This document shows positions 8,592 to 16,580 of a stretch of DNA of 64,000 nt, piece by piece. Source of the stretch: Luteimonas endophytica (GTDB lineage Bacteria > Pseudomonadota > Gammaproteobacteria > Xanthomonadales > Xanthomonadaceae); contig NZ_JARXRM010000044.1 of NCBI RefSeq assembly GCF_029887875.1, positions 70,973 through 134,972 of the forward strand, given 5' to 3'. The first letter of the stretch is position 1; each line of letters begins with the position of its first letter. The position numbers and the translations under genes are program-made. The notes beneath the pieces are model-generated. The model saw nothing but the letters and a program-made list of their open reading frames with translations. It had not been told where the DNA came from and made no database searches.

Positions 8592-9086
8592 ATGAAAAGC
8601 AATCTCGCACTCACGGCCGTCGCCACGGCCGCACTCGCGCTGTCCGCCTGCACCACCACGCCACCGCCGCCGCCGGAACCCGCCGCACCGCCGCCGGCGC
8701 CTTCGTCGTTCCTCGAGAAGCTGGGCGCCGACGGGCTGTTCGCCTTCGGCAAGTCCAGCCTCGACGACTTCAGCCCCGAAGGCCAGCGGGCGCTGGACGA
8801 GCTGGCCACGCGCCTCACCTCGGGGCGTCCCCTCGAGATCGTGCACGTGATCGGGCACAGCGATCGCATCGGCAGCGACCAGGGCAACCTGCGCCTGTCC
8901 ACGCAGCGGGCCGAGGCGGTTCGTGAGTACCTGATCGACCGTGGCGTCCCCGAGGACCGCATCACCGCGGTCGGGCGGGGCAGCGTCGAGCCGATGGTCG
9001 AATGCGAGGGGGATCGCGGCCAGGAAGTGATCGACTGCCTGGCGCCGAACCGTCGCGTCGAGGTACGGGTGCATTTCGCCGACTGA
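8592..9086 (+). CDS. OmpA-family peptidoglycan-binding lipoprotein
   Basis: A 164-residue outer-envelope protein with a lipoprotein signal peptide (lipobox ALSAC, Cys at about residue 20) and a proline-rich linker (TTTPPPPPEPAAPPPAP). An OmpA C-terminal domain follows (FGKSSLDDFSPEGQRALDELA; VIGHSDRIGSDQGNLRLSTQRAEAVREYL; NRRVEV). The NxxLSxxRA-type and NRRVEV motifs bind the diaminopimelate of peptidoglycan. The ATG at 8592 has AGGAAGGGG just upstream. It is not the tol-pal Pal gene because there is no tolB neighbour; it is a stand-alone OmpA-like lipoprotein. Confidence 0.9.
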   Translation: MKSNLALTAVATAALALSACTTTPPPPPEPAAPPPAPSSFLEKLGADGLFAFGKSSLDDFSPEGQRALDELATRLTSGRPLEIVHVIGHSDRIGSDQGNLRLSTQRAEAVREYLIDRGVPEDRITAVGRGSVEPMVECEGDRGQEVIDCLAPNRRVEVRVHFAD

Positions 9087-9137
9087 AGCGGCGCGCGCCT
9101 CCCCGGGGATCGGCGCGCCTCCTTGGCTGCCCGGGTG

Positions 9138-11450
9138 TCAGCCGCTCCCGGGCGCCACCGCGGCGGAGCCTGCCAGCTCCGCCGCGGCGGCGACGATGTC
9201 CTGCTCCGACGGAATCACCAGGAACGCCGCGCCCGCCAGCGGGGTGAAGGTATCCGCACCCACCACCCGCCGCAGCGGCCTGTCGCCCAGCCCCGCCTCG
9301 ACGATCGCGGCGAGGATGCCCTCCCCCACCCCGGCGCTGCGCCGGCCCTCGTCGACCACGATCGTGCGCGCGCACTCGCCGGCGTGGCGGGCGATGGCCG
9401 CGTCGTTGAGCGGCAGCAGCCAGCGCAGATCCACCACCCGCACCCGCCAGCCGTGCGCGGCTTCGATGGCGCGCGCCGCGCGCAGGCTCATCGGCACGCC
9501 GTTGCCGAAGGTCAGGATCGCCAGATCGGCGGCTTCCGGGGCGTAGACGCGCTCCTCGCCGAACGCCAGCGCCCGGTCGGGCTCCGGGTACGGCGTCAGC
9601 CACCGCCCGTCGCCGGGCTCGTACAGGTCCTTGGTCATGTACAGCGCGATCGGCTCGAGCAAGGCGCAGACGCGCCCGTCGACCTTGGCCAGCGCCGCCA
9701 GCGTGCGCAGCATCATCGCCGCGTCGTCGCCGCGCGAGGGGCAGCCCACCACCAGCCCCGGAATATCGCGCAGCGCGGTGATCGAGTTGTCGTTGTGGAA
9801 ATGGCCGCCGAAGCCCCGCTGGTAGCCGAGCGAGGCGATCCGCATCACCATCGGATTGCGGTACTGGCCGTTGCTGAAGAACTGCAGGCTGGCGGCCTCG
9901 CCGCGGATCTGGTCGCAGGCGTTGTGGAAATAGGCCAGGTACTGGATTTCCGGGAACGGCAGCATGCCCATGTTGGCGTAGCCCTGCGCCAGGCCGAGGA
10001 TGGTGGTCTCGTCGAGCAGGGTGTTGAACACCCGGCGCGCGCCGAAGGCCTTCTGCAGGCCCTTGGTGACGGTGTACACCCCGCCCTTCTGGGCCACGTC
10101 CTCGCCGAACAGCAGCGCCTCCGGGTACTTGGCGAACAGGTCGTGCAGCGCGTTGTTGATCTGGATCGCCAGGTGCCGCGGCGCCAGCTTCTCCGGCAGC
10201 TTGTCCTCGCCGCCGAACACCGCCGCGCGCGCCACCGCGTGGTCGAAGCGCTCGGCTTCCCCCCGGACCAGTTCGGGGGTGTACGGCGCCAGCGGCGCGA
10301 CCACTTCCTCGAGGGTCGCCAGGCGCGGACGCCGGTCGGCATCCTCGACAGCGGCGAAGCAGCGGGCGCGGGTCTGTTCGTACAGCGCCAGCAGCGCATC
10401 CTTCGACAGCAGTCCGGACTCCAGGGCGATGGTGGCCGAACGCAGCAGCGGATCGGTCGCCTCGACCGCGCACAGCTCGGCGATGGCGCGCCACTCGATC
10501 TCGAAATCGGTACCGGCGTGCCCCATCAGCCGTGTGGTGCGCAGGTGCAGGAAGGTCGGCCGCCGGGTGCGCCGGCAGTGCTCCACCGCCTCGCGCACCT
10601 GGGCGTAGCCCGCGGCCAGGTCCAGCCCGTCGGCGGCGAAATAGTCCAGGCCCGGGCGCCCGGAAAAACTGCGCGCGATCCAGCCGTCCGGGGTCTTGAC
10701 CGAGATGCCGATGCCGTTGTCCTCGCACACGAACAGCACCGGCGCCGGCAGGCGCTGGTAGGCGGTCCAGGCCGCGGCGTTGAACGCGGCCTGCGCGGTG
10801 GCGTGGTTGGCGCTGGCGTCGCCGAACGAACACACCACGATGCTGTCGTCCGGGACCGGCAGCGCGTGGCCGATCCGCCGCCCCTGCTCGACGGCGATCG
10901 CCGTCCCCAGCGCCTTGGGCAGGTGCGAAGCGATGGTGGAGGTCTGCGGCAGCACCCAGAGCGGCTTGCTTCCCCACACCTTGTGCCGTCCGCCGCTGGC
11001 CGGATCGTCCTTGCTGGCGGCGAACGACAGCGCCGAGTCCATCACCGGGTCCATGCCCGGCAGCTTGCGGAAGCGCTCGGCCATGAACCCGCCGCTGCGA
11101 TAGTGCAGGAACGCCGGGTCGGTGTGGCGGGTCAGGCGCGCGACCATCGCGTTGCCCTCGTGACCGCTCGAGCCGATGGTGTAGAAGACCTTGTTCTGCA
11201 CCCGCAGCACCCGCGCCATCAGGTCGAGATGACGGCTGATCAGCTGCGACTCGAGCAGCTCCACGAAGCCCCGCGCGTCCAGCGCGCTGCCGGGCAGCAC
11301 CGGCGCATCATCCGCCGGGGCCGCGCCCACCGGGCGCTGCCAGTCGCGCACGAACTCGCTGAAATTGACGTCGCAGATCTCGGCGCGGTTGAGGCCGCGC
11401 ATCCGCGCGGGGATGGGATCGGGCACGGGGCGGAAGGTCATCGTGTGCAT
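9138..11450 (-). CDS. 2-oxoacid dehydrogenase E1, fused alpha and beta subunits
   Basis: A 770-residue thiamine-diphosphate enzyme joining an E1-alpha-like half (about 1-400) and an E1-beta-like half (about 430-760) of branched-chain 2-oxoacid dehydrogenases. The TPP motif runs from CSFGDASANHATAQAAFN to CEDNGIGIS in the alpha half. The beta half has ALLFGEDVAQKGGVYTVTKG, FNTLLDETTILGLAQGYA and DLRWLLPLNDAAI. E1 decarboxylates branched-chain 2-oxoacids and passes the acyl group to E2 lipoate. No E2 or E3 gene lies nearby, so it is an orphan that would rely on partners encoded elsewhere. M1 (11450) and M4 (11441) are both possible starts. It is convergent with the preceding lipoprotein gene. 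Confidence 0.88.
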   Translation of the reverse strand: MHTMTFRPVPDPIPARMRGLNRAEICDVNFSEFVRDWQRPVGAAPADDAPVLPGSALDARGFVELLESQLISRHLDLMARVLRVQNKVFYTIGSSGHEGNAMVARLTRHTDPAFLHYRSGGFMAERFRKLPGMDPVMDSALSFAASKDDPASGGRHKVWGSKPLWVLPQTSTIASHLPKALGTAIAVEQGRRIGHALPVPDDSIVVCSFGDASANHATAQAAFNAAAWTAYQRLPAPVLFVCEDNGIGISVKTPDGWIARSFSGRPGLDYFAADGLDLAAGYAQVREAVEHCRRTRRPTFLHLRTTRLMGHAGTDFEIEWRAIAELCAVEATDPLLRSATIALESGLLSKDALLALYEQTRARCFAAVEDADRRPRLATLEEVVAPLAPYTPELVRGEAERFDHAVARAAVFGGEDKLPEKLAPRHLAIQINNALHDLFAKYPEALLFGEDVAQKGGVYTVTKGLQKAFGARRVFNTLLDETTILGLAQGYANMGMLPFPEIQYLAYFHNACDQIRGEAASLQFFSNGQYRNPMVMRIASLGYQRGFGGHFHNDNSITALRDIPGLVVGCPSRGDDAAMMLRTLAALAKVDGRVCALLEPIALYMTKDLYEPGDGRWLTPYPEPDRALAFGEERVYAPEAADLAILTFGNGVPMSLRAARAIEAAHGWRVRVVDLRWLLPLNDAAIARHAGECARTIVVDEGRRSAGVGEGILAAIVEAGLGDRPLRRVVGADTFTPLAGAAFLVIPSEQDIVAAAAELAGSAAVAPGSG

Positions 11451-11518
11451 GGGCGGCGGTCGAAGCCGCCTATTCTCCTATACCCGGCGCACCGGTGCCG
11501 CCACCCGGCCGGTGCCGC

Positions 11519-11620
11519 GGGAGCGTTCCATGCACGCGAAAGTCCGCGGCGGGACCTGCCCGGAATCTCCGCCGAGCCCACCGGGGCCACCCGCGGCCTT
11601 CGCGGCCATGGGCCGCTCCC
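11519..11620. repeat. BIME-like pair of inverted REP palindromes (copy A)
   Basis: Two related 22-base units lie in opposite orientation at 11519-11540 (GGGAGCG..CCATG..CGCGAA) and 11599-11620 (the same pattern on the minus strand, GGGAGCGGCCCATGGCCGCG and AA). The shared core is GGGAGCG-N2-CCATG-N2-CGCGAA, which can form a small hairpin. The pair with its spacer resembles the BIMEs formed by REP sequences that RAYT transposases mobilise. A second copy is at 58628-58733 with a similar spacer. Confidence 0.75.
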
Positions 11621-11750
11621 ACGAGCGGTCCCTCCCCGCCCTTCGAGGATCCGGATCGTGGCTCCGAATTGCAGCCGTAGGACCGCACGAGAGAGCAGTC
11701 GGCGCTCCCTCGGAGCGCCCGCTCCGATGCGCCGCACTCCCTGCGCGGTG

Positions 11751-11827
11751 TCCAGCGGCGGTCCGGTGGGATTTCGACCAAGCGAGTATCGGGGAGCGAC
11801 TCGAAATCCCGCCGGACTGCCGCCCCG
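11751..11827. repeat. 77-bp palindromic direct repeat, copy 1
   Basis: Identical over 77 bases to 11902-11978. Inside, the arms 11762-11777 (TCCGGTGGGATTTCGA) and 11801-11816 pair with one mismatch around a 23-base loop containing AGCGAGTATCGGGGAGCGAC. It is not coding in any convincing frame. Confidence 0.9.
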
Positions 11828-11901
11828 CGTCCTCCGTTCCGCAACCGAAAGCACAGCGACCCATCCAACTGCTCAACCAAGCGGCAGCCACCCGCACGGT
11901 A

Positions 11902-11978
11902 TCCAGCGGCGGTCCGGTGGGATTTCGACCAAGCGAGTATCGGGGAGCGACTCGAAATCCCGCCGGACTGCCGCCCCG
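11902..11978. repeat. 77-bp palindromic direct repeat, copy 2
   Basis: This second perfect copy starts 151 bases after the first. Its arms are at 11913-11928 and 11952-11967. It ends 18 bases before the stop codon of the minus-strand SLC13 gene, so in that transcript it would form a 3' hairpin. There is no T run typical of a rho-independent terminator. Confidence 0.9.
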
Positions 11979-11996
11979 GGCCCCGGACCCCGGCTC

Positions 11997-13481
11997 TCAG
12001 CCCGAGCAGAGGCCCGCACCCGCCCACCGCGCCGCCAGCGTCACCAGCACCACCGCGACGATGTTGAGCGCGATCCCGGCGCGCGCCATCTGTCCCGTCG
12101 TGACGTGCCCGGAACCGAACACGATCGCGTTGGGCGGCGTCGCCACCGGCAGCATGAACGCGTAGCTCGCCCCCAGCCCGATCGCCACCAGCAGCGGCAT
12201 CGCCGGCACCCCCAGCCCCAGTGCCGCCGCTGCCAGCACCGGCGTCAACGCGGTCGCGATCGCCGTATTGCTGGTCAGCTCGGTAGCGAAGACCACCAGG
12301 ACCGTCACCGCGAACACCACCAGCAGCATCGGCGCCCCGGCCAGCCCGTAGAGCCCGCTGGCGATGAAGCCATCGACCCCGTGCGCGCCGATCGCCGCCG
12401 CCAGCGCCAGGCCGCCGCCGAACAACACCAGCACCCCCCACGGCAGCCGCACCGCCGTCTCCCAGTCGAGCGCCGCCCGCCCGCCGCCCACCGGGATCAG
12501 GAACAGCGAGAGCGCCCCGGCCATCCCGATCACCGCATCGGTCAGCCCGGGTACACCCAGCCACGCCGCCAGTTGCGGCCGCAGCACCCACGCCGCCGCG
12601 GTCAGCGAGAACACCCCCAGCACCACGCGCTCGCCCCGCGCCATCGCCCCCAGCTCGCCGAGCATCGCGCGCACCTGCGCTTCTCCCTGCGGCAGCCGCC
12701 GGATCCGCACCGGAAACGCCAGCCGCGTCAGATAGAGCCAGGCCAGCGCCAGGAACGCCAGCATCACCGGGACCCCGAAGCGCATCCACGACAGCATGGT
12801 GACGTCGCAGTCCAGGCGCTCGCGCGCGTAGCTGGCCACCACCAGGTTCGGCGGCGAACCGATCAGCGTCGCCGAACCGCCGATCGAGGCCGAATAGGCG
12901 ATCGCCAGCATCAGCCCGGTGGCGAACACGCGCGCTTCGCGCTCCGGCACCTCCGCCCCCTCGCGCAACAGCATCGCCACCACCGACAGCCCCACCGGCA
13001 GCAGGATGATCGCGGCCGCGGTGTTGGAGATCCACATGCTCAGCAACGCCGTGGCGACCATGAAACCCGCCACCAGCCGCCGCGGCGAGGTCCCCACCAG
13101 CAGCAGGATGCGCAACGCGATGCGTCGGTGCAGGCCCCAGCGTTCCATCGCCAGGCCCAGCATGAAGCCGCCCATGAACAGGAAGATGATGTCGCTGGCG
13201 TAGGGCCGCGCGGCCTCGGCCGGCGACAGCACGCCGAGCAGCGGGAACACCACCACCGGCAGCAGCGCGGTCGCCGCCAGCGGCAGCGCCTCGCCGAGCC
13301 ACCAGACCGCCATCCAGACCGCGACCGCAGCGGTCGCGCGGCCGGCTGGATCGAGGCCGGCAGTTTCCGCTCCTGGGATCAGCGCCCAGGTCGCCAGGCC
13401 CAGCAGCGGCCCCAGCCAGCGCGCCGCCCGACCCAGGCGGCCGGGCCTTCGCTCCGATTCCGCGCTGGGCTGCATCCGCAC
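11997..13481 (-). CDS. SLC13/DASS family anion transporter
   Basis: A 494-residue inner-membrane protein with about 11-13 helices. It carries the paired SNT motifs of divalent anion:Na+ symporters: WISNTAAAIILLPVGLSV in the first half and TELTSNTAIATALTPVL in the second, plus IGGSATLIGSPPNLV. Family members import succinate, malate, citrate or sulfate. The substrate cannot be read from sequence, but a dicarboxylate is the usual annotation and would suit complex II. It is a single gene with no operon partner. Confidence 0.9.
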   Translation of the reverse strand: MRMQPSAESERRPGRLGRAARWLGPLLGLATWALIPGAETAGLDPAGRATAAVAVWMAVWWLGEALPLAATALLPVVVFPLLGVLSPAEAARPYASDIIFLFMGGFMLGLAMERWGLHRRIALRILLLVGTSPRRLVAGFMVATALLSMWISNTAAAIILLPVGLSVVAMLLREGAEVPEREARVFATGLMLAIAYSASIGGSATLIGSPPNLVVASYARERLDCDVTMLSWMRFGVPVMLAFLALAWLYLTRLAFPVRIRRLPQGEAQVRAMLGELGAMARGERVVLGVFSLTAAAWVLRPQLAAWLGVPGLTDAVIGMAGALSLFLIPVGGGRAALDWETAVRLPWGVLVLFGGGLALAAAIGAHGVDGFIASGLYGLAGAPMLLVVFAVTVLVVFATELTSNTAIATALTPVLAAAALGLGVPAMPLLVAIGLGASYAFMLPVATPPNAIVFGSGHVTTGQMARAGIALNIVAVVLVTLAARWAGAGLCSG

Positions 13482-13556
13482 TCTCCGCCGGGTTCGCGCA
13501 CCATAGCAGCGCGCCCGAACCCGGTCATGCTGCGCGGCGTCCGCGGCCGCTGCGGC

Positions 13557-14093
13557 TCAGCGCGGCCGCGCGCGCCATGCGGCGCGGTCCTGGCCCCAGA
13601 TCTCGGTCGGCTCCGCATCGTAGGGCGCGGGCAGCCGGCCGCTGCGCAGCAGCCCCGACCCCAGTCGTGCGGCCAGCCGCTTCGAGGCCGCATTGGCCGG
13701 TGCGATGCAGTGGATCACGTCCTCCCAGCCGAGCCGGTCGAACGCCCAGTCCATCGCCGCCACGCCCGCTTCGGTCGCGTAGCCGGCTCCCCACGCATCG
13801 GGATGGAACGCCCAACCGACCTCGTTGCCGGGCCAGCCGTCCGGCTTCCATGGGCCGAGCTGGCCCAGCCAGCGGCCGCCGGCGCGCTCGATCACCGAGA
13901 ACATCGCGAACCCCTGGATCGACCACGCGCCGGCCATGGTCAGGAACTTGCGCCAGGCGATCGCCCGCGGCACGTGGCCACCGACGTGGCGCGCCGCTTC
14001 CTCGTCGGCGTACAGCTCGGCATAGCGCTCGAAGTCCTGCTGCAGCGGCGGCCGCAGCAGCAGGCGTTCGGTTTCGATGCGGACGTCGGTCAT
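13557..14093 (-). CDS. GNAT family N-acetyltransferase (RimJ/RimL type)
   Basis: A 178-residue acetyltransferase of the RimJ/RimL subgroup. The start is RIETERLLLRPPLQQDFE, and the acetyl-CoA region is VGWAFHPDAWGAGYATEAG, followed by NAASKRLAARLG. The ATG at 14093 overlaps the stop of the acyl-CoA dehydrogenase gene (ATGA), so the pair is coupled. The target may be an N-terminal amine of a protein or a small molecule; it cannot be said which. Length and motifs are normal for the family. Confidence 0.87.
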   Translation of the reverse strand: MTDVRIETERLLLRPPLQQDFERYAELYADEEAARHVGGHVPRAIAWRKFLTMAGAWSIQGFAMFSVIERAGGRWLGQLGPWKPDGWPGNEVGWAFHPDAWGAGYATEAGVAAMDWAFDRLGWEDVIHCIAPANAASKRLAARLGSGLLRSGRLPAPYDAEPTEIWGQDRAAWRARPR

Positions 14094-15286
14094 CAGAACG
14101 CGTTGATGCCGGTCAATTCGCGCCCGACCACCAGCTGGTGCACCGTCTCGGTGCCCTCGTAGGTGATCACCGACTCCATGTTGAGCGCGTGGCGGATCGG
14201 GCAGTGTTCGGTGGTGATCCCGGCGCCACCCAGCAGGTCGCGCGCTTCGCGGGCGATGTCGATCGCCATGCGGCAGTTGTTCCACTTGGCCAGCGAGACC
14301 TGGGTCGGCTGCATCTTCCCGGCGTCCTTCAGCCGGCCGAGCTGCAGCGACAGCAGCTGCGCCGAGGTGATGCGGCGCGCCCAGTCGGCCAGCTTCAGCT
14401 GCGCGCTCTGGGTCGCGGCCACCGGGCGATCGAACAGGATCCGCTCCTTCGAATAGTTCAACGCCTCGTCCAGGCAGGCGATGGCCGCGCCGACCGGCCC
14501 CCAGGTGATGCCGTAGCGGGCCTGGGTCAGGCAGCCAAGCGGCCCCCTCAGACCCTTCACGTTGGGCAGCCGGCTGGCATCGGGAACCCGCACGTTGTCG
14601 AAGTACAGCGCACTGGTCACCGAGGCGCGCAGGCTCATCTTGTGCTTGATCTCCTGCGCGCTGAACCCGGCGAAGTCCTTCTCGAGCACGAAGCCCTGGA
14701 TCCCGTCGTCGGTCTGCGCCCAGACGATGGCGATGTCGGCCAGGTTGCCGTTGGTGATCCACATCTTCGAGCCGTTGACCACCCAGTCGCCGCCGTCGCG
14801 TTTCGCGTGGGTCTTCATGTTGGCCGGGTCGGAGCCGCCCTGCGGCTCGGTCAGGCCGAAGCAGCCGATCACCTTGCCCGCGGCCATGTCCGGCAGCCAG
14901 CGCCGCCGCTGCTCCTCGCTGCCGTACGCGAAGATCGGGTACATGCACAGCGAGGACTGCACGCTGGCGAAGCTGCGGATGCCGGAATCGCCGCGCTCCA
15001 GTTCCTGGCAGATCAGCCCGTAGCTGACCGAATTCAGGCCCGCGCAGCCGTACTCCTCCGGCAGGGTCGCGCCCAGCAGGCCGAGGCCGGCGAGCTCCGG
15101 GATCAGCTCCTTCGGAAACCGTCCCTGGTCGAAGCAGTCGCCGATGATCGGCAGCACGCGCTCGTCCACCAGCCGCGCCACGCTGTCCTGGACCGCGCGT
15201 TCCTCGTCGCTGAGCAGGGAACGGACATCGTAGAGATCGTAGGGATGCAGGGCCATGGGCGCGGGATCGGTCGGGGAAACCGCCAT
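14093..15286 (-). CDS. gcdH: Glutaryl-CoA dehydrogenase (acyl-CoA dehydrogenase family)
   Basis: This FAD enzyme oxidises and decarboxylates glutaryl-CoA to crotonyl-CoA in lysine/tryptophan breakdown. The protein (397 aa) shows the GCDH-type ELERGDSGIRSFASVQSSL, CFGLTEPQGGSDPANMKT and the C-terminal ITYEGTETVHQLVVGRELTG. The glutamate in TYEGTE matches the catalytic base. The ATG at 15286 was preferred over 15364 because AGGG lies upstream and the extra N-terminal residues have no family similarity. The neighbour downstream overlaps by ATGA. No other lysine-catabolism gene is adjacent. Confidence 0.88.
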   Translation of the reverse strand: MAVSPTDPAPMALHPYDLYDVRSLLSDEERAVQDSVARLVDERVLPIIGDCFDQGRFPKELIPELAGLGLLGATLPEEYGCAGLNSVSYGLICQELERGDSGIRSFASVQSSLCMYPIFAYGSEEQRRRWLPDMAAGKVIGCFGLTEPQGGSDPANMKTHAKRDGGDWVVNGSKMWITNGNLADIAIVWAQTDDGIQGFVLEKDFAGFSAQEIKHKMSLRASVTSALYFDNVRVPDASRLPNVKGLRGPLGCLTQARYGITWGPVGAAIACLDEALNYSKERILFDRPVAATQSAQLKLADWARRITSAQLLSLQLGRLKDAGKMQPTQVSLAKWNNCRMAIDIAREARDLLGGAGITTEHCPIRHALNMESVITYEGTETVHQLVVGRELTGINAF

Positions 15287-15320
15287 TGTATCGCCCTGCG
15301 CGCGGCTGGCCGCATCCCGC

Positions 15321-15352
15321 AAAAGGAACGGGGCCGGATCGCTCCGGCCCCG
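15321..15352 (-). terminator. Rho-independent terminator of the glycine-zipper gene
   Basis: A perfect 10-bp GC stem (15329-15338 with 15343-15352, loop TCGC) is followed on the minus strand by CCTTTTGC. It lies 34 bp past the stop of the minus-strand gene at 15386 and just before the glutaryl-CoA dehydrogenase start. Confidence 0.75.
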
Positions 15353-15385
15353 TGGGGGTTCCACATGCCCGGCCGCGCCGGACCG

Positions 15386-16174
15386 CTACTGGCGCGATGG
15401 AGCGTCGTCGAGCGCCGCGGTCTGGGTCACGACCTGCCCATCGAGCACCGGCAACCGGTCGCCCGGCTCCTGGGCCATGCGCACGGTGCGCTCGCGGCCA
15501 TCGTAGCGATAGGTCACGTCCCAGGCCACCGGCACCTCCTCGGTGCCGAGCTTGATCTTCTCGGCCGGCTTGCTGTCGGTGCGCAGGGTCCCGGTGCTGC
15601 CGTCGGGATTGCGGTAAGTGACGTTGTACGCGACCACACGCGAGGACTGCGACGTGTCCTGCACCGTGCGGCACTGGCGGTCGACGCGCTCGACTACCCG
15701 GCCGCCGACGTGGTTGCGATCGACGCGGTTGCCGATGAAGCCCCCGGCGGTGGCGCCGGCCGCCGTGGCCAGCTTGCGGCCGTTGCCGCCGCCGACCTGG
15801 TTGCCGACGAGGCCGCCGATCACCGCGCCGGCGACGGTGCCGCCGACGTTGCCGTCGCGCTCCGGCAGGCGCTCCTGCACCACCACGTCCTCGCAGACCT
15901 GCCGCGGCGAACTGCTGGTGGTGGTTTCGCTCACCGGCTCGCTGCCGATCACGGTGGCGTAGAGGTCCTGCTGCTCGGTCACGGCGACAGCATTCAACAC
16001 GTCCGCGTACTCGAGCCGGCCGGCCTCTTCGAAGCCCGCTTCGCCCGCCGCCGCCTCGCCGGAGAGCGCGGTCTCCGCCTCGGCGGTTTCGCGGCCGTTG
16101 TTCTGGAACGCGGCGACGGCGACGCCGCCGACCAGGAGAGACGCAAGTGCGATTGCCAGGGTGTTGTTCTTCAT
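15386..16174 (-). CDS. Exported glycine-zipper 2TM-domain protein
   Basis: A 262-residue envelope protein. A signal peptide or anchor is at residues 1-22 (NNTLAIALASLLVGGVAVAA), followed by an acidic region. A glycine-zipper domain follows at about 108-155 (GGTVAGAVIGGLVGNQVGGG and ATAAGATAGGFIGNRV) of the 17-kDa surface antigen/SlyB type. The C-terminal part (YNVTYRNPDGSTGTLRTDSKPAEKI and DVTYRYDGRERTVRM) looks like two related beta hairpins. Function is unknown; such proteins sit in or against the outer membrane. It is transcribed alone and ends in a clear terminator. Confidence 0.85.
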   Translation of the reverse strand: MKNNTLAIALASLLVGGVAVAAFQNNGRETAEAETALSGEAAAGEAGFEEAGRLEYADVLNAVAVTEQQDLYATVIGSEPVSETTTSSSPRQVCEDVVVQERLPERDGNVGGTVAGAVIGGLVGNQVGGGNGRKLATAAGATAGGFIGNRVDRNHVGGRVVERVDRQCRTVQDTSQSSRVVAYNVTYRNPDGSTGTLRTDSKPAEKIKLGTEEVPVAWDVTYRYDGRERTVRMAQEPGDRLPVLDGQVVTQTAALDDAPSRQ

Positions 16175-16335
16175 CTTCGCGCTCCTCGGGGCGATCCCCC
16201 CTTATCGTCGACGCGATTCGAACATTTCCAACCTGAACAGAGGGCAGCCCACGCCTAGCCAGACTGAGTCGGCCATGAACACGGCGGCCACCGGCGGCGT
16301 GCTAGCGTGACCGCCATCCAACTGCGGAGCCCGTC

Positions 16336-16575
16336 ATGCGCACTCTTCTGCTCGCCCCGCTGATGCGCTGGTTCGCCAGGTTGAGCTACCCGCGATTGTT
16401 CGCCGTCACCGGAGGGCTGTTCCTGCTGACCGTGCTGGTCCCCGATCCGATCCCCCTGGTCGACGAACTGCTGCTGGGCCTGGGCACCCTGTTGCTCGCC
16501 AACTGGAAGGATCGCGGCCGCAGCGCCGGCGCGCCCAGGCCACCGATCGACGGTCAGGCCACGCGCCGCCGCTGA
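16336..16575 (+). CDS. Small membrane protein (DUF6116-like)
   Basis: A 79-residue protein with a basic start (MRTLLLAPLMRWFARLSYPR) and two hydrophobic stretches (LFAVTGGLFLLTVLVPDP and LVDELLLGLGTLLLANW), then a polar tail. The pattern PDPIPLVDELLLGLGTLLL is one I associate with the small DUF6116 proteins of xanthomonads, but I am not certain of the number. It stops 5 bp before the GTG of the TatD gene, so the two are probably co-transcribed. No function is known. Confidence 0.75.
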   Translation: MRTLLLAPLMRWFARLSYPRLFAVTGGLFLLTVLVPDPIPLVDELLLGLGTLLLANWKDRGRSAGAPRPPIDGQATRRR

Positions 16576-16580
16576 GCACC

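Larger units (their letters stand above)
11451..11996. other. 546-bp intergenic repeat-rich region
   Basis: This gap lies between the start of the E1 gene and the stop of the SLC13 transporter, both on the minus strand. I see no credible gene in it. It holds one BIME-like pair of REP palindromes (11519-11620) and two perfect copies of a 77-bp palindromic unit (11751-11827 and 11902-11978). The part next to 11451 must carry the promoter of the E1 gene, but no clear -35/-10 pair stands out. Confidence 0.75.

Noticed and set aside
8592-9086. OmpA-like lipoprotein considered as Pal of the Tol-Pal system
   Set aside because: It lacks tolB/ybgF neighbours and has a long proline-rich linker, so a generic OmpA-family lipoprotein is the safer call.
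11751-11978. Repeat pair considered as a minimal CRISPR
   Set aside because: Only two long identical units, palindromic and 77 bp in size, with no cas genes; this is a duplicated palindromic repeat.
9123-14162. A 1679-codon plus-strand open frame
   Set aside because: It runs antisense across the E1 and SLC13 genes and the repeat region. It is Arg/Ala/His/Gln-rich in a way typical of GC-rich shadow frames, with no family motifs.
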